64,000 nt of DNA from Rhodococcus rhodnii. GTDB lineage: Bacteria > Actinomycetota > Actinomycetes > Mycobacteriales > Pseudonocardiaceae. Made by a program: the position numbers and the translations under genes. The stretch covers positions 186,001 to 250,000 of the forward strand of contig JOAA01000020.1 in NCBI GenBank assembly GCA_000720375.1, read 5' to 3'. Under the pieces are notes generated by a model, which saw nothing but the letters and a program-made list of their open reading frames with translations, was not told the DNA's origin and made no database searches. Below, piece after piece: positions 1 through 9,024 of the stretch (its first letter is position 1; every line of letters begins with the position of its first letter).

Positions 1-2670
1 GTTGCAGCACACCAGCTCGGACTTCGCCACGAAGTCGCTGAACGAGACGTACTTCCCTTTTCTGGTACGGGTTTCGACGATCGAGTCGACCACGTTGGCA
101 CCGACGTTGCGGACCGCGCCGAGCCCGAACCGGATGTCGTCGCCGACCGCGGCGAATCGCAGCGAGGACTCGTTGACATCCGGCGGCATCACCTTGATGC
201 CCAGCTGACGGCACTCCGACAGGTAGACCGCGGACTTGTCCTTGTTGTCCGACACCGACGTCAGCAACGCCGCCATGTACTCGGCCGGGTAGTTGGCTTT
301 CAGGTAAGCGGTCCAGTAGCCGACGAGGGCGTATCCGGCCGCGTGCGACTTGTTGAACGCGTATCCCGCGAACGGCAGGATCGTGTCCCACAACGCCCGC
401 ACGGCCTCGTCGGAGAAACGGTTGGCGCGCATGCCTTCCCGGAAGCCTTCGAACTCCTTTTCCAGTACCTCTTTCTTCTTCTTGCCCATCGCCCGGCGCA
501 GGACGTCCGCGCGGCCCATCGAGAAGCCCGCGACACGTTGCGCGATCTGCATGATCTGTTCCTGGTAGACGACCAGGCCGTGCGTCTCGGCGAGGATGTC
601 ACGCAGCGGCTCGGCCAGTTCCCGGTGGATCGGCTCGATCTGCTGCCTGCCGTTCTTGCGGTCCGCGTAGTTGTTGTGCGTGTTCATCGCCATCGGGCCC
701 GGGCGGTACAGCGCGTTGACGGCGACGATGTCCTCGAAGCCGGTCGGCCGCATCCTGCGCAGCAAGTCACGCATGGCCGCGCCGTCGAGCTGGAACACGC
801 CCAGGCTGTCACCGCGGGAAAGCAGCTCGTAGGTCTTGGGATCGTCGGTTTCGAGCAGGTCGAGATCGACCTTCTCGCCCCGGTTGGCCTCGATGTTGTC
901 GATCGCGTCGCCGATGACCGTGAGGTTTCGCAGGCCGAGGAAGTCCATCTTGAGCAGCCCGATGGCCTCACAGGATGGATAGTCCCAGCCGGTGATCACC
1001 GCACCGTCGTCCCTGCGCCACAACGGGATAACGTCAAGCAGGGGCTCAGATGACATGATCACCGCGCAGGCGTGCACACCCGCGTTGCGGATCAGCCCTT
1101 CCAGTCCGCGTGCGGTCTGGAAGATGGTCGATACGTCGCCGTCGGTCTCGATCAGCGCACGGACTTCCGTGGCTTCCGGGTAGCGTTCGTGCTTCGGGTC
1201 GGTGATCCCGGCCAGCGGGATGTCCTTGGCCGCGACCGGCGGCGGGAGCGCTTTGGAGATCCGGTCGGCGATGGCGTACCCGGCTTGTCCGAAGTGGACC
1301 CTGGCGGCGTCCTTGACCGCGGCCTTGGTCTTGATCTTGCCGAACGTGATCACCTGGGCGATCCGGTCGGCGCCGTATTTCTCCGTGGCGTAGCGGACCA
1401 TCTCGCCGCGACGGCGGTCGTCGAAGTCCATGTCGATGTCGGGCATGGATACGCGTTCCGGATTGAGGAATCGCTCGAACAACAGGCCGTGTTCGATCGG
1501 ATCCAGGTTGGTGATGCCCATCGCGTACGCCACCAGGGATCCGGCCGCCGATCCACGGCCAGGCCCGACCCGGATGCCGACCTCCCGGGCGTGGTTCATC
1601 AGGTCCGCGGTGATCAGGAAGTACGCCGGAAACCCTTTCTGGACAATGACATCGATCTCGAAGTCGGCCCGCGTGACGTATTCGTCCGGTACGCCACCCG
1701 GCAGACGCCAGTTCAGTCCTCGCATCACTTCCGCGCGGAACCAGGACTGCACGTCGTGGCCCTCGGGTGGCTCGTAGATCGGCATCCGGTCGCGGTGTTC
1801 CCACACCTCGGCGTACGACTCGACCCGTTCGGCGACAAGCAAAGTGTTGTCCGCGGCGCCAGGCACCTCGGCATCCCAGTACGCCCGCATCTCGTCGGCG
1901 GACTTCAGGTAGTAGCCGTCGCCGTCGAACTTGAACCGGGCCGGGTCGTTGAGAGTCTTGCCGGACTGCACGCACAACAAAGCCGAGTGCGCCTCGGCCT
2001 GGTCCTTGCTGACGTAATGGGAGTCGTTGGTGGCAAGGGGTTTCAGGCCGATCTGGGTGCCGACCTCCAGCAGCCCGTCCCTGACCACCTTCTCGATCGC
2101 CAGGTCGTGGTCCATCAGTTCGAGGAAGAAGTTGTCCGGGCCGAAGATATCTCGATAGTCAGCGGCGGCTTGGAGCGCCTCGTCGCATTGCCCGAGCCGC
2201 AGCCGGGTCTGCACCTCGCCGGACGGACACCCGGTGGTCGCGATGATGCCGTCGGCGTGCTCGGCGATCAGGTCCCGGTCCATCCGCGGCTTGCGGTAAT
2301 AGCCCTCCATGCTGGCCAGCGAGGACAGCTTGAACAGGTTCCGCAGGCCCGTCGCGTTGCGGGCCACCATGGTCATGTGCGTGTACGCGCCACCACCGGA
2401 CACGTCACCGTCACCCTGGCCCCAGAACACGGGTTTCTTGTGGTGCCTGCTGCCCGGGGCGACGTACGCCTCGATGCCGATGATCGGCTTGATGCCGGTC
2501 TTGGTGGCGACTTGGTAGAACTCGTCGGCGCCGTACATGTTGCCGTGGTCGGTCATGCCCACCGCGGGCATTCCCAGCCGTGCGGCCTCGGCGAAAAGCG
2601 GGCCTATCTTCGCCGCGCCGTCGAGCATCGAGTATTCGGTGTGCACATGCAGATGAACAAACGAGGACAC
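1..2670 (-). CDS. dnaE: DNA polymerase III alpha subunit, DnaE1 (3' end cut by window edge)
   Basis: This is the replicative polymerase catalytic subunit. About 890 residues are present and the C-terminus lies beyond base 1. The N-terminus reads [20 protein letters not shown], a PHP domain with its HxH metal motif, followed by MTDHGN. An intact PHP site fits actinobacterial DnaE1, where it proofreads. The polymerase core shows the PDIDMDFDD catalytic aspartates and [10 protein letters not shown]. The GTG at 2670 gives VSSFVHLH; an in-frame GTG at 2694 is the alternative. The gene diverges from the LysR gene, with about 90 bp between them. The visible part shows no frameshift. Confidence 0.96.
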   Translation of the reverse strand, partial: MSSFVHLHVHTEYSMLDGAAKIGPLFAEAARLGMPAVGMTDHGNMYGADEFYQVATKTGIKPIIGIEAYVAPGSRHHKKPVFWGQGDGDVSGGGAYTHMTMVARNATGLRNLFKLSSLASMEGYYRKPRMDRDLIAEHADGIIATTGCPSGEVQTRLRLGQCDEALQAAADYRDIFGPDNFFLELMDHDLAIEKVVRDGLLEVGTQIGLKPLATNDSHYVSKDQAEAHSALLCVQSGKTLNDPARFKFDGDGYYLKSADEMRAYWDAEVPGAADNTLLVAERVESYAEVWEHRDRMPIYEPPEGHDVQSWFRAEVMRGLNWRLPGGVPDEYVTRADFEIDVIVQKGFPAYFLITADLMNHAREVGIRVGPGRGSAAGSLVAYAMGITNLDPIEHGLLFERFLNPERVSMPDIDMDFDDRRRGEMVRYATEKYGADRIAQVITFGKIKTKAAVKDAARVHFGQAGYAIADRISKALPPPVAAKDIPLAGITDPKHERYPEATEVRALIETDGDVSTIFQTARGLEGLIRNAGVHACAVIMSSEPLLDVIPLWRRDDGAVITGWDYPSCEAIGLLKMDFLGLRNLTVIGDAIDNIEANRGEKVDLDLLETDDPKTYELLSRGDSLGVFQLDGAAMRDLLRRMRPTGFEDIVAVNALYRPGPMAMNTHNNYADRKNGRQQIEPIHRELAEPLRDILAETHGLVVYQEQIMQIAQRVAGFSMGRADVLRRAMGKKKKEVLEKEFEGFREGMRANRFSDEAVRALWDTILPFAGYAFNKSHAAGYALVGYWTAYLKANYPAEYMAALLTSVSDNKDKSAVYLSECRQLGIKVMPPDVNESSLRFAAVGDDIRFGLGAVRNVGANVVDSIVETRTRKGKYVSFSDFVAKSELVCCN

Positions 2671-2732
2671 AGCGGGTATTCGAGCCGAGAACACCGAGCC
2701 GGATCAAACAAACGACACGCTCACCAGCACAA

Positions 2733-2746
2733 CCAACAATTGTCGG
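2733..2746. promoter_or_regulatory. Imperfect palindrome in the dnaE/lysR divergent gap
   Basis: The sequence CCAACAATTGTCGG has 7-base arms with one mismatched pair around AATT. It lies 14 bp before the LysR start. LysR proteins often autoregulate from such sites, so it is a plausible operator, but a short AT-centred palindrome can arise by chance. Confidence 0.3.
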
Positions 2747-2759
2747 CTACTGTGCCGGT

Positions 2760-3761
2760 GTGCGCGACCTGGATCTGGCGGCGTTACGGGCCTTCGTCGC
2801 CGTCGCCGACTACAAGCACTTCGGCGAGGCCGCCGCCGAACTCGGCATCACCCAGCAGGCCGTGTCCCGGCGCATCGCCAAGCTCGAAGCGGACTTCGGC
2901 ACCGTCCTGCTGTCACGGCTGCGCTCCGGCACAACGCTGTCCAACGAGGGCGCCGCATTCCTCCCACACGCCCGCAACCTGCTGGCCACCGCCGACCAGA
3001 CCGCAGACATGTTGCGCCGCAAGCGGTTGCCACTCCGAGTGGACGTACACGACACGCGGATCGCGTCCACCGAAATGCTGCGCGGGTTCCACGGCACGAC
3101 CGATGTCGAGTTGGAGATCGTGACCTCACGCGGGCTGCGAGTCGCACGCGAGTCCCTCAAAGCGGGCACGATCGACGCGGCGTTCGCCCGCGTGCTCGGG
3201 TCGTTGGACCTGGACGGGATCACCAGCGTTCCGGCGTGCCTCGATCCCGTCCAGGTCCTCGCGAACGCAGGCCACCCGCTCGCGAAACGGCGGAGTGTGC
3301 CTATGGCCGAATTGTCCGAGTGGACGATCTGGATGCCAGGAAATGTCCCCGGCAGCGAATGGGCGGATTTCTACGATCGCGTCGCGGCCGAATTCGGACT
3401 GCGCATCGACGCCCGCGGACCCGATTTCGGCTGGGAGGATTTCGTCCACCGGTTCACCGAACCGACGGACCTGCTCAGCCTGGTCGGCGAGTCCTGCAGG
3501 CTGCCGGAGTACCCAGGCGTCGTCCGCATCCCGGTCGACCCGCCGCGACCGTGCTACCTGTCGTCACTGCTGTGGCATCGCCGCAAGCCACATTCCGCCC
3601 TGCCCAAGCTGATCAGCTACGTCCGCCGCACCTTCCAGCGGCCGCGACCCGAGGATGTGTGGCTGCCGCCGGGTGACTGGGCACTGATCAGTTCACAGCG
3701 GTCAACGGGCGATGCACCTTTTGCCGCGCCGCAGCAGGGGCCAACGGCCCTCACCTCTTAG
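2760..3761 (+). CDS. LysR-family transcriptional regulator
   Basis: A 333-aa regulator with the LysR layout. The N-terminal winged helix-turn-helix (about residues 1-60: LDLAALRAFVAVADYKHFGEAA, then ITQQAVSRRIAKLE) is followed by a LysR-type substrate-binding domain (about 90-290). The GTG start at 2760 puts VRDLDLAALRAF at the N-terminus, as expected. Earlier in-frame starts would extend into dnaE. No operon partner is evident; the sensor kinase downstream has its own upstream region. The effector cannot be told from sequence. Target genes may include itself or something outside the window. Confidence 0.9.
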   Translation: MRDLDLAALRAFVAVADYKHFGEAAAELGITQQAVSRRIAKLEADFGTVLLSRLRSGTTLSNEGAAFLPHARNLLATADQTADMLRRKRLPLRVDVHDTRIASTEMLRGFHGTTDVELEIVTSRGLRVARESLKAGTIDAAFARVLGSLDLDGITSVPACLDPVQVLANAGHPLAKRRSVPMAELSEWTIWMPGNVPGSEWADFYDRVAAEFGLRIDARGPDFGWEDFVHRFTEPTDLLSLVGESCRLPEYPGVVRIPVDPPRPCYLSSLLWHRRKPHSALPKLISYVRRTFQRPRPEDVWLPPGDWALISSQRSTGDAPFAAPQQGPTALTS

Positions 3762-3775
3762 GGTCTAAAGACCCT
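3760..3775. promoter_or_regulatory. Dormancy (DevR)-box-like palindrome upstream of the DevS-like kinase
   Basis: AGGGTCTAAAGACCCT has perfect 7-base arms around AA. It overlaps the lysR stop codon and lies about 50 bp before the kinase start. The core GGG-N-CTAAAG-N-CCC fits the mycobacterial DevR/DosR box pattern GGGACTWWAGTCCC except for one symmetric base change per arm. The alternative is a weak lysR terminator, but there is no T-run and the stem is short. Confidence 0.5.
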
Positions 3776-3826
3776 GCTTCACCCGATCGTTCGGTGGTCC
3801 GCAATGGACAGCGGCATGATGGGGGC

Positions 3827-5320
3827 ATGGAGCCGGACTTGCCTCGGGGGCGCCGTTTTCTTCAGGCGATGACGGCGATGCGAGCCGGCCACGACCTGCC
3901 CGAAGTGTTGCGGGAGATCGCCACAGGCGCACTGGATCTCACCCGTGGCCGGTATGCGGTGCTTGGCCTGCTGGATCGGGACGGTGAGCAGTTCACCACC
4001 TTGGTGCACGTCGGCTTGGACGAGCGGACTGCCGCGACCATCACCCCGAATTGGTCGGGCGATGACGTCCTGACCGCTCCGGTTCAGTTGCAGGACAGGA
4101 CCGTCGGCTACCTCTATGTCGCGGGCGACGAGTTCACGCCCGCCCAGCGCCAAGCCATCGAGGCCATGGCGCTCGCCGCCGCCTTGGCCATGCGGGACTA
4201 CCGGCAGCTGGAGGAGTCCCGGCGCCGCGAGGCGTGGCTGCGGGCGTCCAACGAGATCACCGCGGCCTTGCTCGGCGGGCAATGCGACGACGAGCTCGGC
4301 TTGATCGCCCAGCACGCACGGGAAGTCGCCGGCGCGCCGATGGCCGCGATCGCGCTGCCCGACGACGACGGTGAACGGCTCGTTTTCAAGGTGGTGCAAG
4401 GCGTCGAGCACCTCACCGGCACCCCGGTCGAGATCGACGGCACCGCTTCCGGGCTCGTTTTCCGGACCGGGCAACCGGTGCTGATCGACCACTACGGCGA
4501 GGCCGCGGCGACCTGGCAGGGCGACGACAGCGAACTGTTGAAGAGACTGGGTTCCGCCGCGATCGTGCCGTTGCCCGCCGGTGATGAGCCACTTGGCGTG
4601 CTGCTGTTGGTCCGGTTGCGGCATGAGCCGCTGTTCGAGCAGGCAGATTTGGACCTGTTGCGCAACTTCGCGGCACACGTGGCGATGGCCGTGCAGTACT
4701 CCCGGGCGCGAGCTGATCAACAGCGGCTCGTGGTGTTCGAGGACCGCGAACGCATCGCTCGCGACCTGCACGACCTGGTCATCCAACGGGTGTTCGCGAC
4801 CGGCATGGCGCTGGAGGCCGCAGCCGCGGTGATCGCGGCGGATCCCGAGGACGCGGCGGCCCGGGTACGTCAGGCAGTCGAGGACCTGGACACCACCATC
4901 CAGGAGATCCGGACGACTGTGTTCGCCCTGCAGCACCAATCGACCGAAAGCCTGCGCTCGCTCGTACTGGCCACAGTGGACGATGCGAAGGCGGCGCTCG
5001 GTTTCTCGCCGTCACTGCGTTTCCGTGGCCCCGTGGACACTTCGGTGCCCGCGGAGATCAGTGAACACCTGCTCCCGGTCATCCGGGAGGCACTGTCCAA
5101 TGTGGCAAGGCACGCACACGCCACCTCCGCCTCCATCGAAGTCGCCCTCAACGACGATCTGATGGTGCGAATAACCGATAACGGCGTCGGCATTCCAGCG
5201 GGCGGCCGTCGCAGCGGATTGGCGAACATGTCGACCCGGGCGAGCCACCTCAGCGGCACGTTCACCATCGAATCCACCAAGTCGGGTACCGAACTGCGCT
5301 GGCGTGTCCCACTGCGGTGA
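3827..5320 (+). CDS. GAF-domain sensor histidine kinase, DevS/DosT-like
   Basis: A soluble sensor kinase of 497 aa from the ATG at 3827. The layout is a short GAF-like region (about 30-115), a linker with EESRRREAWLRASNEIT, a full GAF domain (about 135-295), a HisKA_3 dimerisation domain with the phospho-accepting His315 (RIARDLHDLVIQRVF), and a C-terminal HATPase with EALSNVARHA, DNGVGI and RSGLANM. This matches DevS/DosT of mycobacteria and NarL-family kinases. The first GAF lacks the middle segment that in DevS carries the haem-binding histidine, so direct gas sensing as in DevS is doubtful. No response regulator gene is adjacent, so its partner is encoded elsewhere. A DevR-box-like palindrome lies just upstream. 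Confidence 0.88.
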   Translation: MEPDLPRGRRFLQAMTAMRAGHDLPEVLREIATGALDLTRGRYAVLGLLDRDGEQFTTLVHVGLDERTAATITPNWSGDDVLTAPVQLQDRTVGYLYVAGDEFTPAQRQAIEAMALAAALAMRDYRQLEESRRREAWLRASNEITAALLGGQCDDELGLIAQHAREVAGAPMAAIALPDDDGERLVFKVVQGVEHLTGTPVEIDGTASGLVFRTGQPVLIDHYGEAAATWQGDDSELLKRLGSAAIVPLPAGDEPLGVLLLVRLRHEPLFEQADLDLLRNFAAHVAMAVQYSRARADQQRLVVFEDRERIARDLHDLVIQRVFATGMALEAAAAVIAADPEDAAARVRQAVEDLDTTIQEIRTTVFALQHQSTESLRSLVLATVDDAKAALGFSPSLRFRGPVDTSVPAEISEHLLPVIREALSNVARHAHATSASIEVALNDDLMVRITDNGVGIPAGGRRSGLANMSTRASHLSGTFTIESTKSGTELRWRVPLR

Positions 5321-5457
5321 TACTGGAGTTCAATTAATGATCACGACACCCCGTTCGCAGTTGATCGAATAATAGTGTCACGCTTTCTGACGCTTGCCGA
5401 GCACTGCACGAGCCTGCCAAGCTGGGACGGCATTGCAGTTCATCACGAACAAGGCAG

Positions 5458-6252
5458 GTGCTGCCGGTGGCCCCAGGGGAATTCGTCCAACCGGGTAACG
5501 CCGATTTTCCCTGGGACAAGTTCGACCCGGTGGACTATCTGGATCACAACTACACGACGATGCGTGACGACGACCGTCAGGTCCTGACGTTCGTGCGCGA
5601 TTTCTTTGTCCGAATATCACCCGCTTTGATCGATCGGCCGATGCGCGGCATCGACGTCGGCACCGGCCCGAACCTCTACCCGGCGCTGGCCATGCTGCCG
5701 TTCTGCGCGGAAGTGACCTTGTACGAGTTCTCCAAGTCCAATGTCGACTGGCTGGCCACGCAGCACGCGGCGAACTGGCCATCGTGGACCACGATCTGGT
5801 CCGATTTCTGGCGGGTGCTGTGCGAGGAGTCGCTCTACGCCGGGCTCGACCGCGCCGACATGGGCAGCGAACTGTCCAGCCGCACCAAAGTCACCTGGGG
5901 AAACGTCTTCGAACTGGACAGCGAGCGGGACGGCTACTACGACATCGGCACGATGTTCTTCGGGCCGGAGTCGCTCAGCCCGCAGCGGTCGGAGTTCCAT
6001 TCGGCAATTGACCGCCTTTTGTCCGTTCTCCGGCCAGAAGCACCCTTCGCAATCGGCCTGATGGAGCACTCCGCCGGATACGACGTCGCGGACAACAGAT
6101 TCCCGGCAACGGACATAGAACTGTCCGATGTCACCGACTACCTGGAAGGCCGGGCGTCCGGCCTTTCCAGCGAGCGGGTCGACCCCGGTGATGTCCCGAT
6201 CCGGGACGGATACACCGGAATGATGGTGGTGTGCGGGCTGGTCGCCCGGTAA
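5458..6252 (+). CDS. SCO2525-family SAM-dependent methyltransferase
   Basis: First gene of the SCO2525-SCO2521-like cassette. It is a Rossmann methyltransferase with SAM motif GIDVGTGPNLYPALAML (about residues 62-78), followed by VTLYEFSKSN in the position of the ribose-binding acidic loop. The architecture resembles the NNMT/PNMT/TEMT small-molecule methyltransferases. The substrate is unknown. The start is either the GTG at 5458 or the GTG at 5467; both have a weak purine-rich sequence upstream. The gene ends 13 bp before the next gene. The family assignment rests on length, the NADFPWDKFDPVDYLDHNY opening and gene order, recalled without a database search. Confidence 0.8.
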   Translation: MLPVAPGEFVQPGNADFPWDKFDPVDYLDHNYTTMRDDDRQVLTFVRDFFVRISPALIDRPMRGIDVGTGPNLYPALAMLPFCAEVTLYEFSKSNVDWLATQHAANWPSWTTIWSDFWRVLCEESLYAGLDRADMGSELSSRTKVTWGNVFELDSERDGYYDIGTMFFGPESLSPQRSEFHSAIDRLLSVLRPEAPFAIGLMEHSAGYDVADNRFPATDIELSDVTDYLEGRASGLSSERVDPGDVPIRDGYTGMMVVCGLVAR

Positions 6253-6265
6253 AGGAAGGCAAGCG

Positions 6266-8107
6266 GTGAGAATTCAGCCGAGGCAGCAGATACTCGAAGT
6301 CTGGAAGTCGATCGCCTCGTACGTTCAACGGGACAAGGAATGGTCATGGGGCGGGCGGGACGGCCGCAACTCGATCTGTGACGCCGAGCAACTGCTGTCC
6401 CTGCTGTACCCGGCGACCGAGGTGGAGTACTTCCGGCTGAACGAACCGGACGAAACCAGCCAGGACGTCCTCAGCGTGCTCAAGGGTATCGGCGACAGCG
6501 TCGACATCCCGCGGATTCTGCTCGACGCTATGAGCGAGTACATGGAGGCGTACACCCGCGAGGACGGCACACCGATCTTCTCCGGTGGCAGTTATTTCCG
6601 GTCCGCCAACGCCGACGACGAACTGTCACGCAAACAGCGTGACCTCGATGTAGTCGACTCGTACGCCACGTCCTTGTCCCTCGCGCTGGCCACACTGCGC
6701 TTCCTGAAGGTCTACGGCCGCGCGGTGACCAAACCCGCGACCAAGAAGCGGATCACCGACCTGGAGGTCGCGACCAGCAGACGGCTTTCCGCGGCCATGG
6801 TCGGATTGCTGCGCAGCTTCACGGTGAACGTCTTCCGCGCCGACTCGGACGAGGGCGAAGAGCTGTGCGCGATGCTGAACCAGCAAAAAGCCACCAAGCA
6901 ATACGTGTTGCGGCAGCTGGACGAACGGCTGGAGTCGCTCAGGGCGAATCTGCGGGACACCACGCTGGGCCTCGGTGAGGTCGACGGGCTGGACAACAAG
7001 AACAACCTGTTCGAGTGCGGATGGTCGTGGGGCGTTGCGGAAGGTGCCCCGCCTGTGCAGACCGACGAGCAGGTCGGCGAACAACCCGACGGCATCGCGT
7101 TGACGGCGCCGTACATGTACTTCACCGTCGTCGCGCTGGACGCGATCGCGGACCTGAACGACGACCGGGTGCGGATCGACGGTCTGCTCAACGCCGAACA
7201 GCGCAGACTGGCCGAGGCGCTGGAGCTGCGCTGGTCGATCACGTTGCGGTACTGGTCGACACTGGCCCGGTTCGGCACCGGGCGGTGGCCGGTCGAAGCG
7301 ATCCCCTGGCGCGCCGTCGACGGCGTCGAATCCGTCTATTTCAGTCTGCTCATCACCGGTGTCGTGTTGCAGGACCTGCTCAACCGCCGAGCCACGGACG
7401 ACGATCTCACCCGGACGGTCGCGGTGCTGGAACGATTGGCGGAAAAGGGGAACATCCAGTTGGACCGGCGGATGGGAGCCGACGAGTCCGCGGTCAGCCT
7501 GCACACCCCTGGCGTTCCGCTCGACCTGTTCGGAGCCGAACAGCTGGGGGCGCCGATGTGTTGGACGGTCGCCGATTTCGCCGCGGTGCTGCTGAAACGG
7601 TCGGTGCAGGCGGCAGGTCTATCCCGCAACGGAAGCGCCCGCGACCGGCTCTACTCGCTTGCCGAGGACGCACTCGGCCATATGTGGCGAAGGCGCGTCA
7701 AGTCCGGTCCTGCCGCCGGTTTGTGGGACAACCCGAGCGAATTGGTCTACGGGATGGACGAAGACCACGCCGAACCGTCCTGGTACATGACCAAACGGGT
7801 GCTTGAGTGCCTCACCGAGTCGGTCCGCACCATCCGGCAGCCGCCGATCCGCAGTCCCCGGCTCATGGAACTGGCCCCCGACCTGCTCAGCGAGGCGGAC
7901 CACCTGTTCAGCCAGTATCGGCTGGCGTCGTCGGCCGGGCCGGGCACGCCGGTGTACAACGAACTGGCGCGCATCGAGGAACAGCTCCAGCAGGCCCGCG
8001 ACCTGGTCCGCGACCGGCCCGCTTCGGCGAGCGCGCTCGCCAATGACGCCCTGGTCGCCTTGGCCGCGCTGACTGTGGTCAGCCAGGACGCGAAAGGGAG
8101 GCGGTGA
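6266..8107 (+). CDS. SCO2524-family conserved protein of unknown function
   Basis: A 613-aa, largely helical soluble protein with no catalytic motif I can recognise. It has no signal peptide or membrane helix. The C-terminal 90 residues look coiled-coil-like (ARIEEQLQQARDLVRDRP). The GTG at 6266 has a good ribosome-binding site (AGGAAGG) 5 bp upstream. The stop codon overlaps the start of the ParA-like gene, so the two are translationally coupled. Position, length and neighbours match the SCO2524 family. Its job is probably tied to the ParA-like and methyltransferase proteins made from the same transcript. Confidence 0.75.
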   Translation: MRIQPRQQILEVWKSIASYVQRDKEWSWGGRDGRNSICDAEQLLSLLYPATEVEYFRLNEPDETSQDVLSVLKGIGDSVDIPRILLDAMSEYMEAYTREDGTPIFSGGSYFRSANADDELSRKQRDLDVVDSYATSLSLALATLRFLKVYGRAVTKPATKKRITDLEVATSRRLSAAMVGLLRSFTVNVFRADSDEGEELCAMLNQQKATKQYVLRQLDERLESLRANLRDTTLGLGEVDGLDNKNNLFECGWSWGVAEGAPPVQTDEQVGEQPDGIALTAPYMYFTVVALDAIADLNDDRVRIDGLLNAEQRRLAEALELRWSITLRYWSTLARFGTGRWPVEAIPWRAVDGVESVYFSLLITGVVLQDLLNRRATDDDLTRTVAVLERLAEKGNIQLDRRMGADESAVSLHTPGVPLDLFGAEQLGAPMCWTVADFAAVLLKRSVQAAGLSRNGSARDRLYSLAEDALGHMWRRRVKSGPAAGLWDNPSELVYGMDEDHAEPSWYMTKRVLECLTESVRTIRQPPIRSPRLMELAPDLLSEADHLFSQYRLASSAGPGTPVYNELARIEEQLQQARDLVRDRPASASALANDALVALAALTVVSQDAKGRR

Positions 8108-9024
8108 TGCTGGTCTTCGCCACCTCGGACAAGGGCGGTACCGGCCGGTCGGTGACCGGGTGCAATCTCGCGTACCGCTGTGCCTTGCAGGGCAAGAACG
8201 TCTGTTATCTGGACTTCGACTTCGGTTCGCCGACCGCAGGCGCGATCTTCGAGATCCAGTCGGTGCTCACCGGCACCGAGCGCAACGGGCTGCACTCGCT
8301 GCTGGTCGGCCGGGCGACCGATCCGGTGCGACTGGACGTGTGGACCGAGTCCGACCGGAACATCCTGCGGGCGAAACCGCTCACCGCGGGCGATCTGGTG
8401 CTGTTTCCCGGCGACCGGGGCGGTGGCGAGTTCTCCGTGAGCCCGTCCGTGACGGAGCGGTGCGTCGACCTGTTCAACAAGCTGGACGAGGAGTTCGACA
8501 TCTGTTTCGTCGACCTCAGCGCGGGCCGCTCGTACGCCACCGACATCGCGTTGCAGGCCACTGCCCGTGACGAACTGCGCAACGCGACTACACGGTGGCT
8601 CGTGTTCCATCGATGGACGAGACAGCACATCATCGCCGCCGCCGAGCTGGTGCACGGCGACAGCGGATTGGTGGAGGCCGGTGTCCAGCACGGGCACAAA
8701 CGCGAGGCGCTGGTGGATTCCATCCGGTTCGTGCGGACCGCCATCATCGACCCCGACTCACCGAAGTTGGTGCAGATGCCGCCGCCCCAGGCCGCGTGGT
8801 TGCGGGAATTTCACGGGGAGCTGCAACAGCTGGCCGCCACCATGAAGCTGGGCCGCACGGTCCTTCTCGGTGAGACGCCGATGGATCCGGTGCTGCAGTG
8901 GCGGGAGCAGCTCATCTCCGACCGTGATGTGCACAACAAACAGATCGCCAACCAGGAAACGGTTTCCGCGCTGGTGGAGCTGGCAAGACGGCTGACCGAC
9001 GAAGCGGCGTGGGAGGGCGTGTGA
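8107..9024 (+). CDS. SCO2523-family ParA/MinD-like variant P-loop protein
   Basis: A 305-aa SIMIBI-class NTPase-like protein. The deviant Walker A reads KGGTGRS (residues 9-15). The signature first lysine of ParA/MinD is kept, but the usual GK(S/T) lysine is arginine. VCYLDFDFGSPT fits the switch region and ICFVDLSAGRS fits Walker B. The start is the ATG at 8107 or the GTG at 8104, both overlapping the upstream stop, with AGGGAGG close by. ParA-like proteins use ATP-dependent dimerisation to position or assemble partners. Whether this variant hydrolyses ATP is open. Confidence 0.82.
   Translation: MLVFATSDKGGTGRSVTGCNLAYRCALQGKNVCYLDFDFGSPTAGAIFEIQSVLTGTERNGLHSLLVGRATDPVRLDVWTESDRNILRAKPLTAGDLVLFPGDRGGGEFSVSPSVTERCVDLFNKLDEEFDICFVDLSAGRSYATDIALQATARDELRNATTRWLVFHRWTRQHIIAAAELVHGDSGLVEAGVQHGHKREALVDSIRFVRTAIIDPDSPKLVQMPPPQAAWLREFHGELQQLAATMKLGRTVLLGETPMDPVLQWREQLISDRDVHNKQIANQETVSALVELARRLTDEAAWEGV

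Noticed and set aside
1072..3123. Long open frame on the plus strand opposite dnaE
   Set aside because: It mirrors dnaE codon structure in high-GC DNA, has no family resemblance and lies antisense to an unmistakable polymerase gene. The same applies to the long open frames opposite Hsp70-1, GAP1, the 5'-nucleotidase and the glp genes.
3760..3775. Palindrome as an intrinsic terminator of lysR
   Set aside because: It overlaps the stop codon, has only 7-bp arms and no T-run. The match to the dormancy-box pattern and position before a DevS-like kinase make an operator more likely.
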